Both the position numbers and the translations under genes were made by a program. Below, piece after piece: positions 29,786 through 39,520 of a stretch of 64,000 bases of DNA. This DNA comes from Gammaproteobacteria bacterium (lineage in GTDB: Bacteria > Pseudomonadota > Gammaproteobacteria > Steroidobacterales > Steroidobacteraceae): NCBI GenBank assembly GCA_020029535.1, contig JAIBJM010000007.1, positions 1 to 64,000 of the forward strand, in the 5' to 3' direction. The notes beneath the pieces are model-generated. The model was given only the letters and a program-made list of their open reading frames with translations, ran no database searches and was not told the origin of the DNA. Numbering within the stretch: the stretch's first letter is position 1; every line of letters starts with the position of its first letter.

Positions 29786-31624
29786 ATGCAGCAATTCAAA
29801 CGCGGCGATTCGATCGGCATCCGGTTTCTGTGGGTCCTGTTGGCGCTGCTGCCACCGGCAGCAGCCGCGCAACGCCTGGAACGCGACGGCCTGGTGTTCG
29901 ATGGTGTATCCCAGATAGCGGTGGGTGCCGGACCCGAGCGCTATCGTGCCGATGAAGCCCGCTTCGTCGACTGGTTGCCGGATGGCAGCCTGCTGGTGCT
30001 GGCAGGGCCGGCCGGCCAGTTGCAGTTGCAACGCCTGCCCACGGCGCTGGCCCCCGCCGAACCGCAACCCATCGCCGGCGATCGCATTCTGCAGGCCATC
30101 ACCCCGGATCAGGGCGCTGCGGCGCTGGCATTGTTGCGCATCAATGCGCAGGGCGGCGGCACGCTGGAGAGCGTGCAGTGGCCGACACTGAACGTGCAAC
30201 GACTGGTGGATGCGGCAACACCACCGACAGCGCCGCTGTGGGCGCATGACGGGCGCCGGCTGGTGTTCTCCGGGCGGCGCGGGAGCGACGCCGATCTGTA
30301 TCTGGTTGAAGCCGGCAGCGCGGCGTTGCCGCGGCTGATTGCAGGCGGTGGCGGCCACTGGCGCGCCGAAGACTGGTCGCTGGATGACAGCCAGCTGCTG
30401 GCGGTGCGCGAGGATGCGATCGAAGGTTCGCAGCTGCATCGCGTGGATCCGCGCAGCGGCACCGTGCAGAGACTGATTACCGTGAAGAACAGGGGGCAGG
30501 ATGCCCGCCGTGTGCGCATCACGCAGGCGCGCTTCGCGGCGGCCGGCCGCGCAGTGCTGTATCTGTCGGACGAGGGCAGCGAATTCCTGCGATTGCGCCG
30601 TCTCGATCTGGAAGATGGCGTGGTCAGCGATGTCATGCCGCCGCGAGCGCAGGACATGGAGTTGTTTGCGCTCAGCACCAACGGTCGGCGACTGGCCTGG
30701 GTCTGGAACAGCAATGGCTCGCATCGCCTGGTGCTGCGCGATCTGCCCGGCGGGCGCGAGCGCATCGCGACCAGCCTGCCCGGCGGATCCATTGCCCGTC
30801 TGAAGTTCGATCGCGGCGGCGAACAGCTGGCGATGGACATCGACAGCGATTTCGCGCCGCGTGATGTCTACGTGGTCGGATTCGATTCCGGCAGCGTCAC
30901 GCGCTGGACGCGCAGCAGCGCAGGCCCCGCGGGCACGGCTTCGATGCAGATGCAGACACTGCGCTTCCCGACCTGGGATCGCGTCAATGGCCGCCCGCGC
31001 GAGCTGCTGGCGCGCGTCTACCGCCCGACGGCCGGCGGACCGCATCCGGTGCTGATCTGGCTGCCTGGCGAGGACCGCCAGCCACGCGATCATTTCGATC
31101 CACTGCTGCAGTACCTGATCGCCGAGCGCAACTACGTGGTCATCGTGCCCGCATTGCGCGGCAGTGGCGGCAAGGGGCGCAGCTTCGCCGCGCTGGATGA
31201 TGGCGCACTGCGCGACGATCCGGTGCGCGATGTGGGTTCGTTGCTGGTATGGGCCGGCTTGCAGTCCGATCTGGACCGCACGCGCACCGCCATCCTCGGC
31301 AGCGGCGACTCCGCCACGCTGGCGCTGAACTCACTGCTGCAATACGGCGAGCGGCTGCGCGCGGCAGTGACCATCGATGGCAGACCTGCGACCACGCAGC
31401 CGCAGGCCTTGCGGCGGCCGGTGCTGATCGTACGTGGAATGCAGCAACCGCTGGCTTCGCGTGCCGGCACCGAACAATCAATGTGGAGTCTGCGCGCCAC
31501 GGGAAATCAGATCTGGCTGGTTGGCCCGATGCAGGAGGCAGCACTGGTGGAGCCGGCGCAGGACGCCGAGATACTGCGCGTGATTGCGCAATTCCTGCAG
31601 GCTGCGAATCAGCCTGGCAACTGA
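29786..31624 (+). CDS. prolyl-oligopeptidase-like (S9) protein with a degenerate catalytic triad
   Basis: 612 aa from ATG 29786 with AAGGGC before it. A signal peptide (FLWVLLALLPPAAAAQ) is followed by a beta-propeller half and an alpha/beta-hydrolase half (PVLIWLPGEDRQPRDHFDPL, VIVPALRGSGGKG). In S9 enzymes the nucleophile sits in GGSYGG; here the stretch is AILGSGDSATLA with Gly at the aligned Ser. The Asp loop reads RGMQQPLASRAG and the His loop reads VGPMQEAAL, so Asp and His are also gone. Periplasmic; probably a non-catalytic peptide-binding homologue. Confidence 0.75.
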   Translation: MQQFKRGDSIGIRFLWVLLALLPPAAAAQRLERDGLVFDGVSQIAVGAGPERYRADEARFVDWLPDGSLLVLAGPAGQLQLQRLPTALAPAEPQPIAGDRILQAITPDQGAAALALLRINAQGGGTLESVQWPTLNVQRLVDAATPPTAPLWAHDGRRLVFSGRRGSDADLYLVEAGSAALPRLIAGGGGHWRAEDWSLDDSQLLAVREDAIEGSQLHRVDPRSGTVQRLITVKNRGQDARRVRITQARFAAAGRAVLYLSDEGSEFLRLRRLDLEDGVVSDVMPPRAQDMELFALSTNGRRLAWVWNSNGSHRLVLRDLPGGRERIATSLPGGSIARLKFDRGGEQLAMDIDSDFAPRDVYVVGFDSGSVTRWTRSSAGPAGTASMQMQTLRFPTWDRVNGRPRELLARVYRPTAGGPHPVLIWLPGEDRQPRDHFDPLLQYLIAERNYVVIVPALRGSGGKGRSFAALDDGALRDDPVRDVGSLLVWAGLQSDLDRTRTAILGSGDSATLALNSLLQYGERLRAAVTIDGRPATTQPQALRRPVLIVRGMQQPLASRAGTEQSMWSLRATGNQIWLVGPMQEAALVEPAQDAEILRVIAQFLQAANQPGN

Positions 31625-31625
31625 A

Positions 31626-32261
31626 TCAATCGCCCGACTGGAACCACCAGGTGCGCTTCAGCACCGTCTTCAGCGGCGGCTTCTGCTGCGCGTAGTAGGC
31701 CGCAATCTGCTCGATGTCGGCTTTGGTCAGCGTGGTGGTGAACGGCTGCATGATGGCGTTCTTGCGACTGCCGTTCCTGTACTCCTCCAGAGCGCGCGCG
31801 AGGTAGTCGGCATGCTGACCAGTCAGCGTCGGATACTCGGGAGTGATGCCCACGCCATCCTTGCCATGGCAGGCCACGCACAGTGCAGTGACCTTGGCGG
31901 GCGCGGTGCCCGTGCTGGTGGTGGTCACCGGCAGGGGCGCCCCAGCCAGGTAGGCCGCAATGTCCTGCATATCCTGGTCGCTGAGCGAGGCGGCCTGCGC
32001 ATACATCGTGGCGTGCGACCGCTCCTTGTTTTTGTAGCCCTTCAGCGCGGCGACCAGATACTCGGGATGTTGCCCGACCAGCCGCGGCACGCTGTAGGTG
32101 GGATAGACGTTCTTGTAGTTCTCGATGCCATGGCAGCCCAGGCAGGTATAAGCCAGTGCCTTGCCGCGCCCCGGATCACCGGCGGCCTGCGCACCGTTCG
32201 CAGCCACCAGCAGCGCCACGACGCCGAGGGCCTGTACCAGGGATCGCATCGTCAAGGGCAT
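31626..32261 (-). CDS. di-haem cytochrome c4-type protein
   Basis: 211 aa from ATG 32261, with GGAG upstream. Signal peptide (VVALLVAANGAQA) then two c-type domains with haem motifs CLGCH and CVACH and the expected later Met ligands. Cytochrome c4 shuttles electrons in the periplasm to terminal oxidases such as cbb3. Two convergent genes end within a few bases of each other. No oxidase genes are in the window. Confidence 0.9.
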   Translation of the reverse strand: MPLTMRSLVQALGVVALLVAANGAQAAGDPGRGKALAYTCLGCHGIENYKNVYPTYSVPRLVGQHPEYLVAALKGYKNKERSHATMYAQAASLSDQDMQDIAAYLAGAPLPVTTTSTGTAPAKVTALCVACHGKDGVGITPEYPTLTGQHADYLARALEEYRNGSRKNAIMQPFTTTLTKADIEQIAAYYAQQKPPLKTVLKRTWWFQSGD

Positions 32262-32341
32262 ACTCAGGCTCCGCGAAGTCATTGAATCCGGTCGGTAAAA
32301 ACGGCCGCAAAGTGTAAGGTCTCGATCCGGGATTTGCCAGC

Positions 32342-32779
32342 ATGATTGCCCTGATCCAACGTGTCAGCGAAGCCAGCATCAGCGTCGATGGCGAGATCCG
32401 CGCGAGCATGGGACCGGGACTGCTGGCGCTGATCGGCGTGACCTCCGGCGATGAATCAGCCAGTACGCGACGGCTGCTCGAGCGCATGCTGGGATATCGC
32501 GTGTTTCCAGACAGCGATGGACGCATGAACCGCGCATTGCGCGAGCACGGCGGCGGATTGCTGCTGGTGCCGCAGTTCACGCTGGCAGCCGATACCCGCC
32601 GCGGCACCCGTCCCGGATTCTCCACCGCCGCCGAGCCGGCGCGGGCCCGGCAGCTGTTCGATGAGCTGGTTGGGCTGGCGCGCGCCGCACACCCGCAGGT
32701 GGGCTGCGGCGAGTTCGGCGCTCACATGCAGGTCCGGCTGCTGAATGACGGTCCCGTAACCTTCTGGCTGGAAAGCTGA
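32342..32779 (+). CDS. dtd: D-aminoacyl-tRNA deacylase
   Basis: 145 aa, normal length. Starts MIALIQRVSEASISVDGE; the active-site motifs VPQFTLAADTRRGTRPGF (with the nucleophilic Thr region) and NDGPVTFWLES (Gly-cisPro) are present. It removes D-amino acids and glycine from mischarged tRNA. Next to tat genes on the same strand. Confidence 0.95.
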   Translation: MIALIQRVSEASISVDGEIRASMGPGLLALIGVTSGDESASTRRLLERMLGYRVFPDSDGRMNRALREHGGGLLLVPQFTLAADTRRGTRPGFSTAAEPARARQLFDELVGLARAAHPQVGCGEFGAHMQVRLLNDGPVTFWLES

Positions 32780-32876
32780 ATTTGTGAACCGGGCCGGCGG
32801 ACTGTCCCGCTGCTGTCAGCAACTTGGCCTATGATTGATGGTCTATACAGCCTGGACCTCCAGGCGGGAGCAGAGC

Positions 32877-33140
32877 ATGGGCAACATCGGGTTCAAGGAA
32901 ATCCTGCTGATTCTGGTTGTAGTGCTGCTGGTGTTCGGCACCAAGAAACTGAAGAGCATCGGTTCGGACCTCGGTTCGGCAGTGCGCGGCTTCAAGAAGT
33001 CGATGTCGGAGGGCGAGGCCGAAGAGCAGGCATCGCTGGCGGCCAACAAGCAGATCCCGGGACCGGCGGGTCGGGATGCAGAGTTCCCCGAGACCGGCAG
33101 CGGCAATCGCGATACGCACAAGAACGGGCCGGGCGGCTGA
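32877..33140 (+). CDS. tatA: Tat translocase subunit TatA
   Basis: 87 aa from ATG 32877 (MGNIGFKEILLILVVVLLVFG); the track start 32835 adds an unlikely polar leader. One membrane helix, a hinge FGTKKLKSIGSDLGSAVRGFKKSM, and a disordered acidic tail. TatA oligomers form the pore that passes folded twin-arginine substrates. Confidence 0.95.
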   Translation: MGNIGFKEILLILVVVLLVFGTKKLKSIGSDLGSAVRGFKKSMSEGEAEEQASLAANKQIPGPAGRDAEFPETGSGNRDTHKNGPGG

Positions 33141-33155
33141 CAGCGATCCGTCCGC

Positions 33156-33521
33156 ATGTTTGAAGTCGGCTTCTCCGAGATCGTGCTGATCTTCGGCTTG
33201 GCACTGGTGGTGCTCGGGCCGGAGAAGCTGCCCCGACTGGCCGCCAATATCGGCCGCTGGGTGGGCCGGGCGCGCGCCATGGCGCGACAGTTCCGCGATC
33301 AGCTGGAGACTGAAGCGGAAAGCCTCAAGTCCACCGTGAACGAGACGCAGACCGGCCTGCAATCGGGCATCGCCGACCTGGAAGCATCACTGTCGTCGGT
33401 GGGGCGCGATCTGAACGAGACCAGCAAACAGATCGATCTCGAACTGACGCAACCCGCGCAGCCCGACCCGGCAGCGGCCAACGCGCAGCCGGACAACGGG
33501 CCCAATGAGCACCGAACCTGA
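33156..33521 (+). CDS. tatB: Tat translocase subunit TatB
   Basis: 121 aa. MFEVGFSEIVLIFGLALVVLGPEKLP is the TatB-type N-terminus with the conserved Glu; a long amphipathic and charged helix follows. With TatC it forms the receptor for twin-arginine signal peptides. Its end overlaps tatC by 17 bases. Confidence 0.95.
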   Translation: MFEVGFSEIVLIFGLALVVLGPEKLPRLAANIGRWVGRARAMARQFRDQLETEAESLKSTVNETQTGLQSGIADLEASLSSVGRDLNETSKQIDLELTQPAQPDPAAANAQPDNGPNEHRT

Positions 33522-34260
33522 GCCGCTTCCCGAAGGCACGCTGATCTCCCATCTGCTGGAACTGCGCACGCGGCTGATGCGCGCATTCCTGGCGGTGATC
33601 GTGGTCTTCGTGCCCTGCGCCATCTACGCCAACGAACTGTTCGAGTTTCTGGCGCGACCGCTGATCGCACAGCTGCCTGCGGGCAGCTCGCTGATTGCAA
33701 CCGGCGTCACCTCGCCGTTCACCACGCCGTTCAAGCTGGCCTTCATGGTGGCGCTGGTGATCGCCATGCCCATCGTGCTGTACCAGATCTGGGCCTTTGT
33801 CGCGCCCGGCCTGTACCGGCGCGAGAAACGTTTCGCGCGGCCACTGCTGGTTTCCTCCATCGTGCTGTTCTACTGCGGCGTGGCCTTCGCCTACTGGGTG
33901 GTGTTCCCGGTGATCTTCAGGTTCTTCGTCGCCACGGCGCCGCGCGGCGTGGCCGTGATGACCGACATCGCCAACTACATGGATTTCGTGCTGATGATGG
34001 TGCTGTCCTTCGGCGTGGCCTTCGAGGTGCCGATTGCCGTGGTGCTGCTGGTGATGACCGGGCTGGTGAGCGTGGAAAAGCTCGGTTCGGCACGCGGCTA
34101 TGTGCTGATCGGCATCTTCGTCATCGCCGCGCTTCTGACGCCCCCCGACGCCATATCCCAGAGCATCATGGCGGTGCCCATGTATCTGCTCTATGAAGGT
34201 GGCATCATCTTCGCCAGGCTGATGCGCCGCGGCGCACCCAGGGAAGATGCCGACCGATGA
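33505..34260 (+). CDS. tatC: Tat translocase subunit TatC
   Basis: 251 aa with six membrane helices. HLLELRTRLMRAF at the N-terminus and FRFFVATAPRGVAVMTDIANYMDF in the middle are diagnostic of TatC. It binds the twin-arginine signal. Overlaps tatB upstream and, by four bases, the POT carrier gene downstream. Confidence 0.96.
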   Translation: MSTEPEPLPEGTLISHLLELRTRLMRAFLAVIVVFVPCAIYANELFEFLARPLIAQLPAGSSLIATGVTSPFTTPFKLAFMVALVIAMPIVLYQIWAFVAPGLYRREKRFARPLLVSSIVLFYCGVAFAYWVVFPVIFRFFVATAPRGVAVMTDIANYMDFVLMMVLSFGVAFEVPIAVVLLVMTGLVSVEKLGSARGYVLIGIFVIAALLTPPDAISQSIMAVPMYLLYEGGIIFARLMRRGAPREDADR

Positions 34261-35768
34261 GCGAATCCACCACCGTAGTCGCCGCCCACTCTAACCGCAG
34301 CTTCTTCGGCCAGCCGGTCGGGCTCTCGACGCTGTTCTTCACCGAGCTGTGGGAACGCTTCAGCTACTACGGCATGCGGGCGTTGCTGGTGCTGTTCCTG
34401 GTCGATGCGGTACAGGAAGGCGGCTTCGGACTCGACGATCGCACCGCCACTGCGATCTACGGCCTGTACACGGCGGCGGTATATCTGTCGGCGCTCCCCG
34501 GCGGATGGATTGCGGACCGGCTGATCGGCACGCAGGCGGCCGCGCTGTGGGGCGGCGTGATCATCGCCATCGGGCATCTGCTGCTGGGCATCTCGGGTTC
34601 ATCGCATCAGGCCTTTTATCTGGGCCTGCTGGTGATCGTGGCCGGCACCGGCCTGCTGAAACCCAATCTCAGCGCGCTGGTGGCGCAGCTCTATCCCGAG
34701 GGCGGCTCGCGCCGCGATGCCGGCTTCACCATCTACTACATGTCGATAAACGTCGGCGCCTTCCTGGGTCCGCTGCTCACCGCCTGGCTGGCGCAGCAAT
34801 ATGGCTGGCATGTCGGCTTCTTCGCCGCGTCGGTGGGCATGCTCGTCGGCGTGGCCTGGTTCCTGCGTACGCGGGCGCTGCTCGGCGATGCCGGCCGCGG
34901 TCAGCCGCCGGTGCCTGCCGGGCAGAAGCGACCCGATGTGAAGCTGTGGCTCAGCGTCTGCGCCGCGGTCATGGCGCTGATCGCCATCGTGATGGTCAGC
35001 GGTGTGATCCGCATTCCGCCTGCCGAGCTGCAGGCCCATTCCACCTGGATCATCGTCGCGATCTCGGCGGCCTATTTCATCTACTGGTTCTTCTTCGCCG
35101 GCCTCGATGCACCTGAACGCAAGCGCGTGGTGATGATGCTGGTGCTGTTCGTCGCGTGCGCGCTGTTCTGGTCGGGCTTCGAACAGGCCGGCTCCTCGTT
35201 CAACCTGTTTGCCGACCGTTACACCAATCGCGTTGTCGGCGACTTCACCATTCCCGCCGGCTGGTTCCAGTCGCTGAACCCCATCTTCATTGTGGCGTTT
35301 GCGCCGCTGTTCTCGGCCCTGTGGGTATGGCTGGGCGCGCGCGGGCTGGATCCCAGCTCGCCCACCAAGTTCGTGTTCGGCCTGCTGGGCATGGCGGTGG
35401 GCTTCCTGGTCATGGCCGCTGCCGCCCGCTACGTCGCCGCCGGCAGCATGGTGGCGCCGGGCTGGCTGGTCAGCGTGTACCTGATTCATACCTTCGGCGA
35501 ACTGTGCCTCAGTCCCGTGGGCCTGTCGGCCTTCACCAAACTGGCGCCGGCGCGCTTCGTCGGCCAGAGCCTGGGCGTGTGGTTCCTGGGCACGGCGTTG
35601 GGCAACCTGATCGCCGGCCGCATCGCCGGAGAGTTCGAGGCCGACAACCTGCCCGCCATGCCGGGGCAGTTGATGCGTATCTTCTGGTTCGGCACGATCT
35701 GCGCAATCGTGCTGGTGGTGGTCGGAACGCTGATCAACCGCTGGATCAACGCCAAGCCGCGCGCCTGA
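34257..35768 (+). CDS. proton-dependent oligopeptide transporter (POT/PTR2)
   Basis: 503 aa, 12-14 membrane helices. The N-terminal LFFTELWERFSYYGMRA carries the ExxER proton-coupling motif of POT carriers, and GGWIADRLIGTQ and FTIYYMSINVGAFLGP fit PTR2 signatures. It imports di- and tripeptides with H+. The coupled start with tatC and the peptidase next door suggest one peptide-uptake unit. Confidence 0.94.
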   Translation: MSESTTVVAAHSNRSFFGQPVGLSTLFFTELWERFSYYGMRALLVLFLVDAVQEGGFGLDDRTATAIYGLYTAAVYLSALPGGWIADRLIGTQAAALWGGVIIAIGHLLLGISGSSHQAFYLGLLVIVAGTGLLKPNLSALVAQLYPEGGSRRDAGFTIYYMSINVGAFLGPLLTAWLAQQYGWHVGFFAASVGMLVGVAWFLRTRALLGDAGRGQPPVPAGQKRPDVKLWLSVCAAVMALIAIVMVSGVIRIPPAELQAHSTWIIVAISAAYFIYWFFFAGLDAPERKRVVMMLVLFVACALFWSGFEQAGSSFNLFADRYTNRVVGDFTIPAGWFQSLNPIFIVAFAPLFSALWVWLGARGLDPSSPTKFVFGLLGMAVGFLVMAAAARYVAAGSMVAPGWLVSVYLIHTFGELCLSPVGLSAFTKLAPARFVGQSLGVWFLGTALGNLIAGRIAGEFEADNLPAMPGQLMRIFWFGTICAIVLVVVGTLINRWINAKPRA

Positions 35769-35785
35769 CAAAACCGGAGGGTCGC

Positions 35786-37612
35786 ATGCTTGCTCCGCTG
35801 ATCCGTTGCGCCGCGCTGTTTGCCGCCGGCGCCGCACTGCTGGCCGCCTGCACCGGCCGCCAATCCGCACCCACCGAAACCGCCGACCAGTTCGTTGCGC
35901 GGGTCAACCGCGAAATGACCGGGCTGTCGCGCGAGCTCAATGAAACCGGCTGGATCCAGGCCACCTACATCACGGCGGATTCGCAAAGCCTCAGCGCCCG
36001 CGCGCTGGACCGCTACCTGGCCTACTTCAGCTCGGCGGTAAAGGCCTCGCGCGCCTACGACGGCCAGCAGCTGTCGCCGCAAACCGCACGCGCGTTGCAG
36101 AAGCTGCGCCTCGGCGTCAGCGCACCGGCACCCGAGGATCCGGCCAAGCGCGCCGAACTGACCAGGTTGTCCACCCGACTCGAAGCCACCTATGGCGAAG
36201 CCAAGTTCTGCGTGGACGGCGCCGATCATCCCGACAGCTGCAAGGGCGTCGATGACCTCGGCGAAATTCTGGCCACCACGCGCGACTACGCGCGGCTGGA
36301 GAAAATCTGGACCGGCTGGCACGACCAGGGCGCGCAGATGCGCGAGGACTACGCACGGTTTATCGGGCTGGCCAATGAGGGTGCGAAAGAGCTGGGCTTT
36401 GCCGATCTCGGCGCCATGTGGCGTTCGGGCTATGACATGCCGGCCGATGAATTCACCGCCGTGGCCGAGAAACTGTGGAACCAGGTCAAGCCGCTGTACG
36501 AAGCGCTGCACTGCTACGCCGGCGCGAAACTGGCCGCGAAGTACGGCGCCGACAAGGTCAAGGCCGGCGAGCCGATTCCAGCGCATCTGTTCGGCAACAT
36601 GTGGGCGCAGCAGTGGAACCGCATCTACGACGACATCCTGATGCCGTACCCGAGCGTGCGCGTCGAATCCGCCGATCGTGCACTGAAGGCGCAGCACTGG
36701 GACGCCGTGCGCATGACGAAATCCGCCGAGAGTTTCTACACCTCGCTGGGTTTCCAGACGCTGCCGGCCAGCTTCTGGGAACGCTCCATGCTGGTCCGTC
36801 CGCGCGATCGCGAGGTGGTGTGCCACGCCAGCGCCTGGGACATCGACACGCAGGATGATGTGCGCATCAAGATGTGCATGAAGCAGACCGAAGAAGATCT
36901 GTTCACCATCTATCACGAGCTGGGCCACGTCTATTACTACCTCAGCTACAAGACGCTGCCGTACCTGTTCCAGGACGGCGCGCATGACGGTTTCCATGAA
37001 GCCATCGGCGACACCGTGAATCTGTCGGTGACGCCGGCCTACCTGACGCAGATCGGCCTGGCGCGCGCCGCCAAGCCCAGCCGCGAAGCGGTGCTCAATG
37101 CACAGATGAAGCTGGCCGCCGAGAAGATCGCCTTCCTGCCCTTCGGCAAGGTGGTGGACGAGTGGCGCTGGAAGGTGTTCTCGGGCGAGATCAAGCCGGC
37201 CGACTACAACCGCAGCTGGTGGGAACTGCGCCGCAAGTACCAGGGCATCGCGCCGCCGGTCGTGCGCGATGAGACGCAGTTCGATGCCGGCGCCAAATAT
37301 CACGTGCCGGGCAACACGCCGTACACGCGCTACTTCCTGTCTTTCATCCTGCAGTTCCAGCTGCACAAGGCGCTGTGCGATGCCGCCGGCTTCAAGGGCC
37401 CGCTGCACGAGTGCTCGGTGTTCGGCAGCAAGGAAGCCGGCGCGAAGTTCCAGCAGATGCTGGCCGCCGGCGCCAGTGAGCCCTGGCAGGACACGCTGGA
37501 AAAACTCACCGGAAAACGCGAGATGGATGCCGCGGTGATCATCGAGTACTTCCAGCCGCTGATGCAGTGGCTGGCCGAACAGAACAAGGGCCGCAGCTGC
37601 GGCTGGACCTGA
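35786..37612 (+). CDS. M2-family peptidyl-dipeptidase (ACE-like), lipoprotein
   Basis: 608 aa from ATG 35786 with GGAGG six bases upstream; the 818-aa track ORF starts inside the POT gene. Lipoprotein signal with LLAAC lipobox. Zinc motif HELGH in FTIYHELGHVYYYLSY and the downstream third-ligand motif HEAIGD mark an angiotensin-converting-enzyme-like metallopeptidase; chloride-site and substrate residues cannot be judged by eye. It removes C-terminal dipeptides from peptides in the periplasm, supplying the neighbouring transporters. Confidence 0.95.
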   Translation: MLAPLIRCAALFAAGAALLAACTGRQSAPTETADQFVARVNREMTGLSRELNETGWIQATYITADSQSLSARALDRYLAYFSSAVKASRAYDGQQLSPQTARALQKLRLGVSAPAPEDPAKRAELTRLSTRLEATYGEAKFCVDGADHPDSCKGVDDLGEILATTRDYARLEKIWTGWHDQGAQMREDYARFIGLANEGAKELGFADLGAMWRSGYDMPADEFTAVAEKLWNQVKPLYEALHCYAGAKLAAKYGADKVKAGEPIPAHLFGNMWAQQWNRIYDDILMPYPSVRVESADRALKAQHWDAVRMTKSAESFYTSLGFQTLPASFWERSMLVRPRDREVVCHASAWDIDTQDDVRIKMCMKQTEEDLFTIYHELGHVYYYLSYKTLPYLFQDGAHDGFHEAIGDTVNLSVTPAYLTQIGLARAAKPSREAVLNAQMKLAAEKIAFLPFGKVVDEWRWKVFSGEIKPADYNRSWWELRRKYQGIAPPVVRDETQFDAGAKYHVPGNTPYTRYFLSFILQFQLHKALCDAAGFKGPLHECSVFGSKEAGAKFQQMLAAGASEPWQDTLEKLTGKREMDAAVIIEYFQPLMQWLAEQNKGRSCGWT

Positions 37613-39517
37613 GTGAACACCACCGCCGCCAGCGCCGGCGCGCAGCTGACGTTGCGCGCCGTGGTGCTGGGCATCGTGCTGGCTGCATTGCTGGCGGCCG
37701 CCAACACCTATCTCGGCCTGTTCGCCGGATTGACCATCGCTTCCGCCATTCCAGCGGCGGTGGTATCGATGGCGGTGCTGAAGCTGCTCGGCGGCGGCAG
37801 CATTCTCGAGAACAACATCGTGCAGACCGGCGGCTCGGCCGGCTCTTCCACCGCCACCGGCGTGATCTTCACCGCACCGGCGCTGGTGATGCTGGGCTTC
37901 TGGAGCGATTACCGCTACGGCTGGATCTTCGCCTTCGCCGCGCTGGGCGGCGTGCTCGGCGTGCTGTTCACGGTACCGCTGCGGCGCGCGCTGATCGTCG
38001 AACAGAAACTGCGCTTTCCCGAAGGCGTGGCCGCGGCCGAAGTGCTGCGCGCCGGTGCCGACCCGGCGCGTGGCGCGAAGTTGCTGGCCATCACCGCCGC
38101 CGCCGGTGCAGCACTGAAGCTGTGCGCCGCCAACGGCCTGCGCCTGATTCCGGATGCCGCCGCGGTGGCCGGCTTCGCCGGCAAGGGCCTGATGTATCTG
38201 GGCACCAACCTGTCGCCCGCCATTCTCGGCGTGGGCTATATCTGCGGCATCAACGCCGGCATCGTGATGATTGCCGGCAGCCTCATCGCCTGGGACATCG
38301 CGCTGCCGATCTATTCCGCCTTCCATGATGTCGCCGGCGCCAGTGCCGCCGACGCGGCCTATCTGATCTGGTCGAAACAGATCCGCTACATCGGCGTCGG
38401 CACCATGGTCATAGGAGGACTGTGGACGCTGTATTCGATCCGCGGCGCCATGATCTCCAGCGTGCGCGCTGCACTGAGCGCCACGACGCGGCTGTCGAAT
38501 GGCGGCAGCGATCATCGCGAGCAGGACCTGCCGCTGCGCTGGATGCTGATCGGTGTGGCGGTATGCACGGTACCTCTGTTCTTCATGTATCACGAAGTGG
38601 TCGGCAGCTATCTGGTCAGCATTCCGATGACGCTCGCCATGATCGTGCTGGCCTTCGTGTTCTGCGCCGTATCGGCCTACATGACCGGTCTGGTCGGCGG
38701 TTCCAACGATCCGGTGTCCGGCATGATCATCGCGACCATTCTGGCCGGCTCGGCACTGCTGCTGGTGCTGACCGGCGGCAATACCGCCGTCGGCCCGGTG
38801 GCCGCCGTGATGATCGGCGCCGCCGTGTGCTGCGCGCTGTGCCTGGCCAGCGACAATCTGCAGGACCTGAAGTGCGGTCACCTGGTCGGCGCCACGCCCT
38901 GGCGCCAGCAGCTGATGCTGGCCATCGGCGCCGTCACCAGTGCGCTGGTGCTGGCGCCGGTGCTGAACCTGCTGGCGCGCGCCTATGGCATCGGCGTGGC
39001 CGATGCGGCACATCCGAATCCGCTGATTGCCCCGCAGGCGGTGCTGATCAGCTCGGTGTCGAAGGCGCTGTTCGGCGGCTCATTGCCCTGGAACATGGTG
39101 ATCGCCGGCGTGTTGATCGGCGTGGTCGTGATCGTGATCGATGAGTGGCTGCGGCGCGGAGCGCACGGCTTCCGCGCGCCAGTGCTGGCAGTGGCCGTGG
39201 GCGTGTACCTGCCGCTGGATGTGATGATGCCGATCTTCCTCGGCGGCGTGCTGAGCTGGCTGGTGAATCGACGCAACCGCGACAACAGCGGCGAATCGCT
39301 GGCCAGCCGCGGCATGCTGTTCGCGGCCGGTCTGATCGCCGGCGAATCGCTGATGGGTGTGCTGATTGCCTTCCCCATCGTGCTGTCCGGTCGCGCCGAT
39401 GTGTTGTCGCTCCCCGCAGCCTGGCAACTACCGGCCTGGGCCGGGCAACTGCTGGGCCTGGCGGTGATGGCCGTGATCGGCGCCTGGCTGTACCGCGCCG
39501 CCACGCGCAGCAAGTAG
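37613..39517 (+). CDS. OPT-family oligopeptide transporter
   Basis: 634 aa from GTG 37613, directly after the peptidase stop. Many hydrophobic helices; the segments TLRAVVLGIVLAALLAAANTYLGLFAGLTIASAIPAA and GGSNDPVSGMIIATIL are typical of bacterial OPT proteins. OPT carriers take up peptides or metal-chelates with protons. Gene order with POT and M2 points to peptides. Confidence 0.92.
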   Translation: MNTTAASAGAQLTLRAVVLGIVLAALLAAANTYLGLFAGLTIASAIPAAVVSMAVLKLLGGGSILENNIVQTGGSAGSSTATGVIFTAPALVMLGFWSDYRYGWIFAFAALGGVLGVLFTVPLRRALIVEQKLRFPEGVAAAEVLRAGADPARGAKLLAITAAAGAALKLCAANGLRLIPDAAAVAGFAGKGLMYLGTNLSPAILGVGYICGINAGIVMIAGSLIAWDIALPIYSAFHDVAGASAADAAYLIWSKQIRYIGVGTMVIGGLWTLYSIRGAMISSVRAALSATTRLSNGGSDHREQDLPLRWMLIGVAVCTVPLFFMYHEVVGSYLVSIPMTLAMIVLAFVFCAVSAYMTGLVGGSNDPVSGMIIATILAGSALLLVLTGGNTAVGPVAAVMIGAAVCCALCLASDNLQDLKCGHLVGATPWRQQLMLAIGAVTSALVLAPVLNLLARAYGIGVADAAHPNPLIAPQAVLISSVSKALFGGSLPWNMVIAGVLIGVVVIVIDEWLRRGAHGFRAPVLAVAVGVYLPLDVMMPIFLGGVLSWLVNRRNRDNSGESLASRGMLFAAGLIAGESLMGVLIAFPIVLSGRADVLSLPAAWQLPAWAGQLLGLAVMAVIGAWLYRAATRSK

Positions 39518-39520
39518 GCG

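Noticed and set aside
29174-31093. 639-aa minus-strand ORF opposite the S9-like gene.
   Set aside because: Low-complexity Gln/Arg/Ala composition and part of its end reads the acuI gene out of frame.
35486-39013. 1175-aa minus-strand ORF opposite the M2 peptidase and OPT genes.
   Set aside because: It is an antisense frame of two well-supported genes with no motif of its own.
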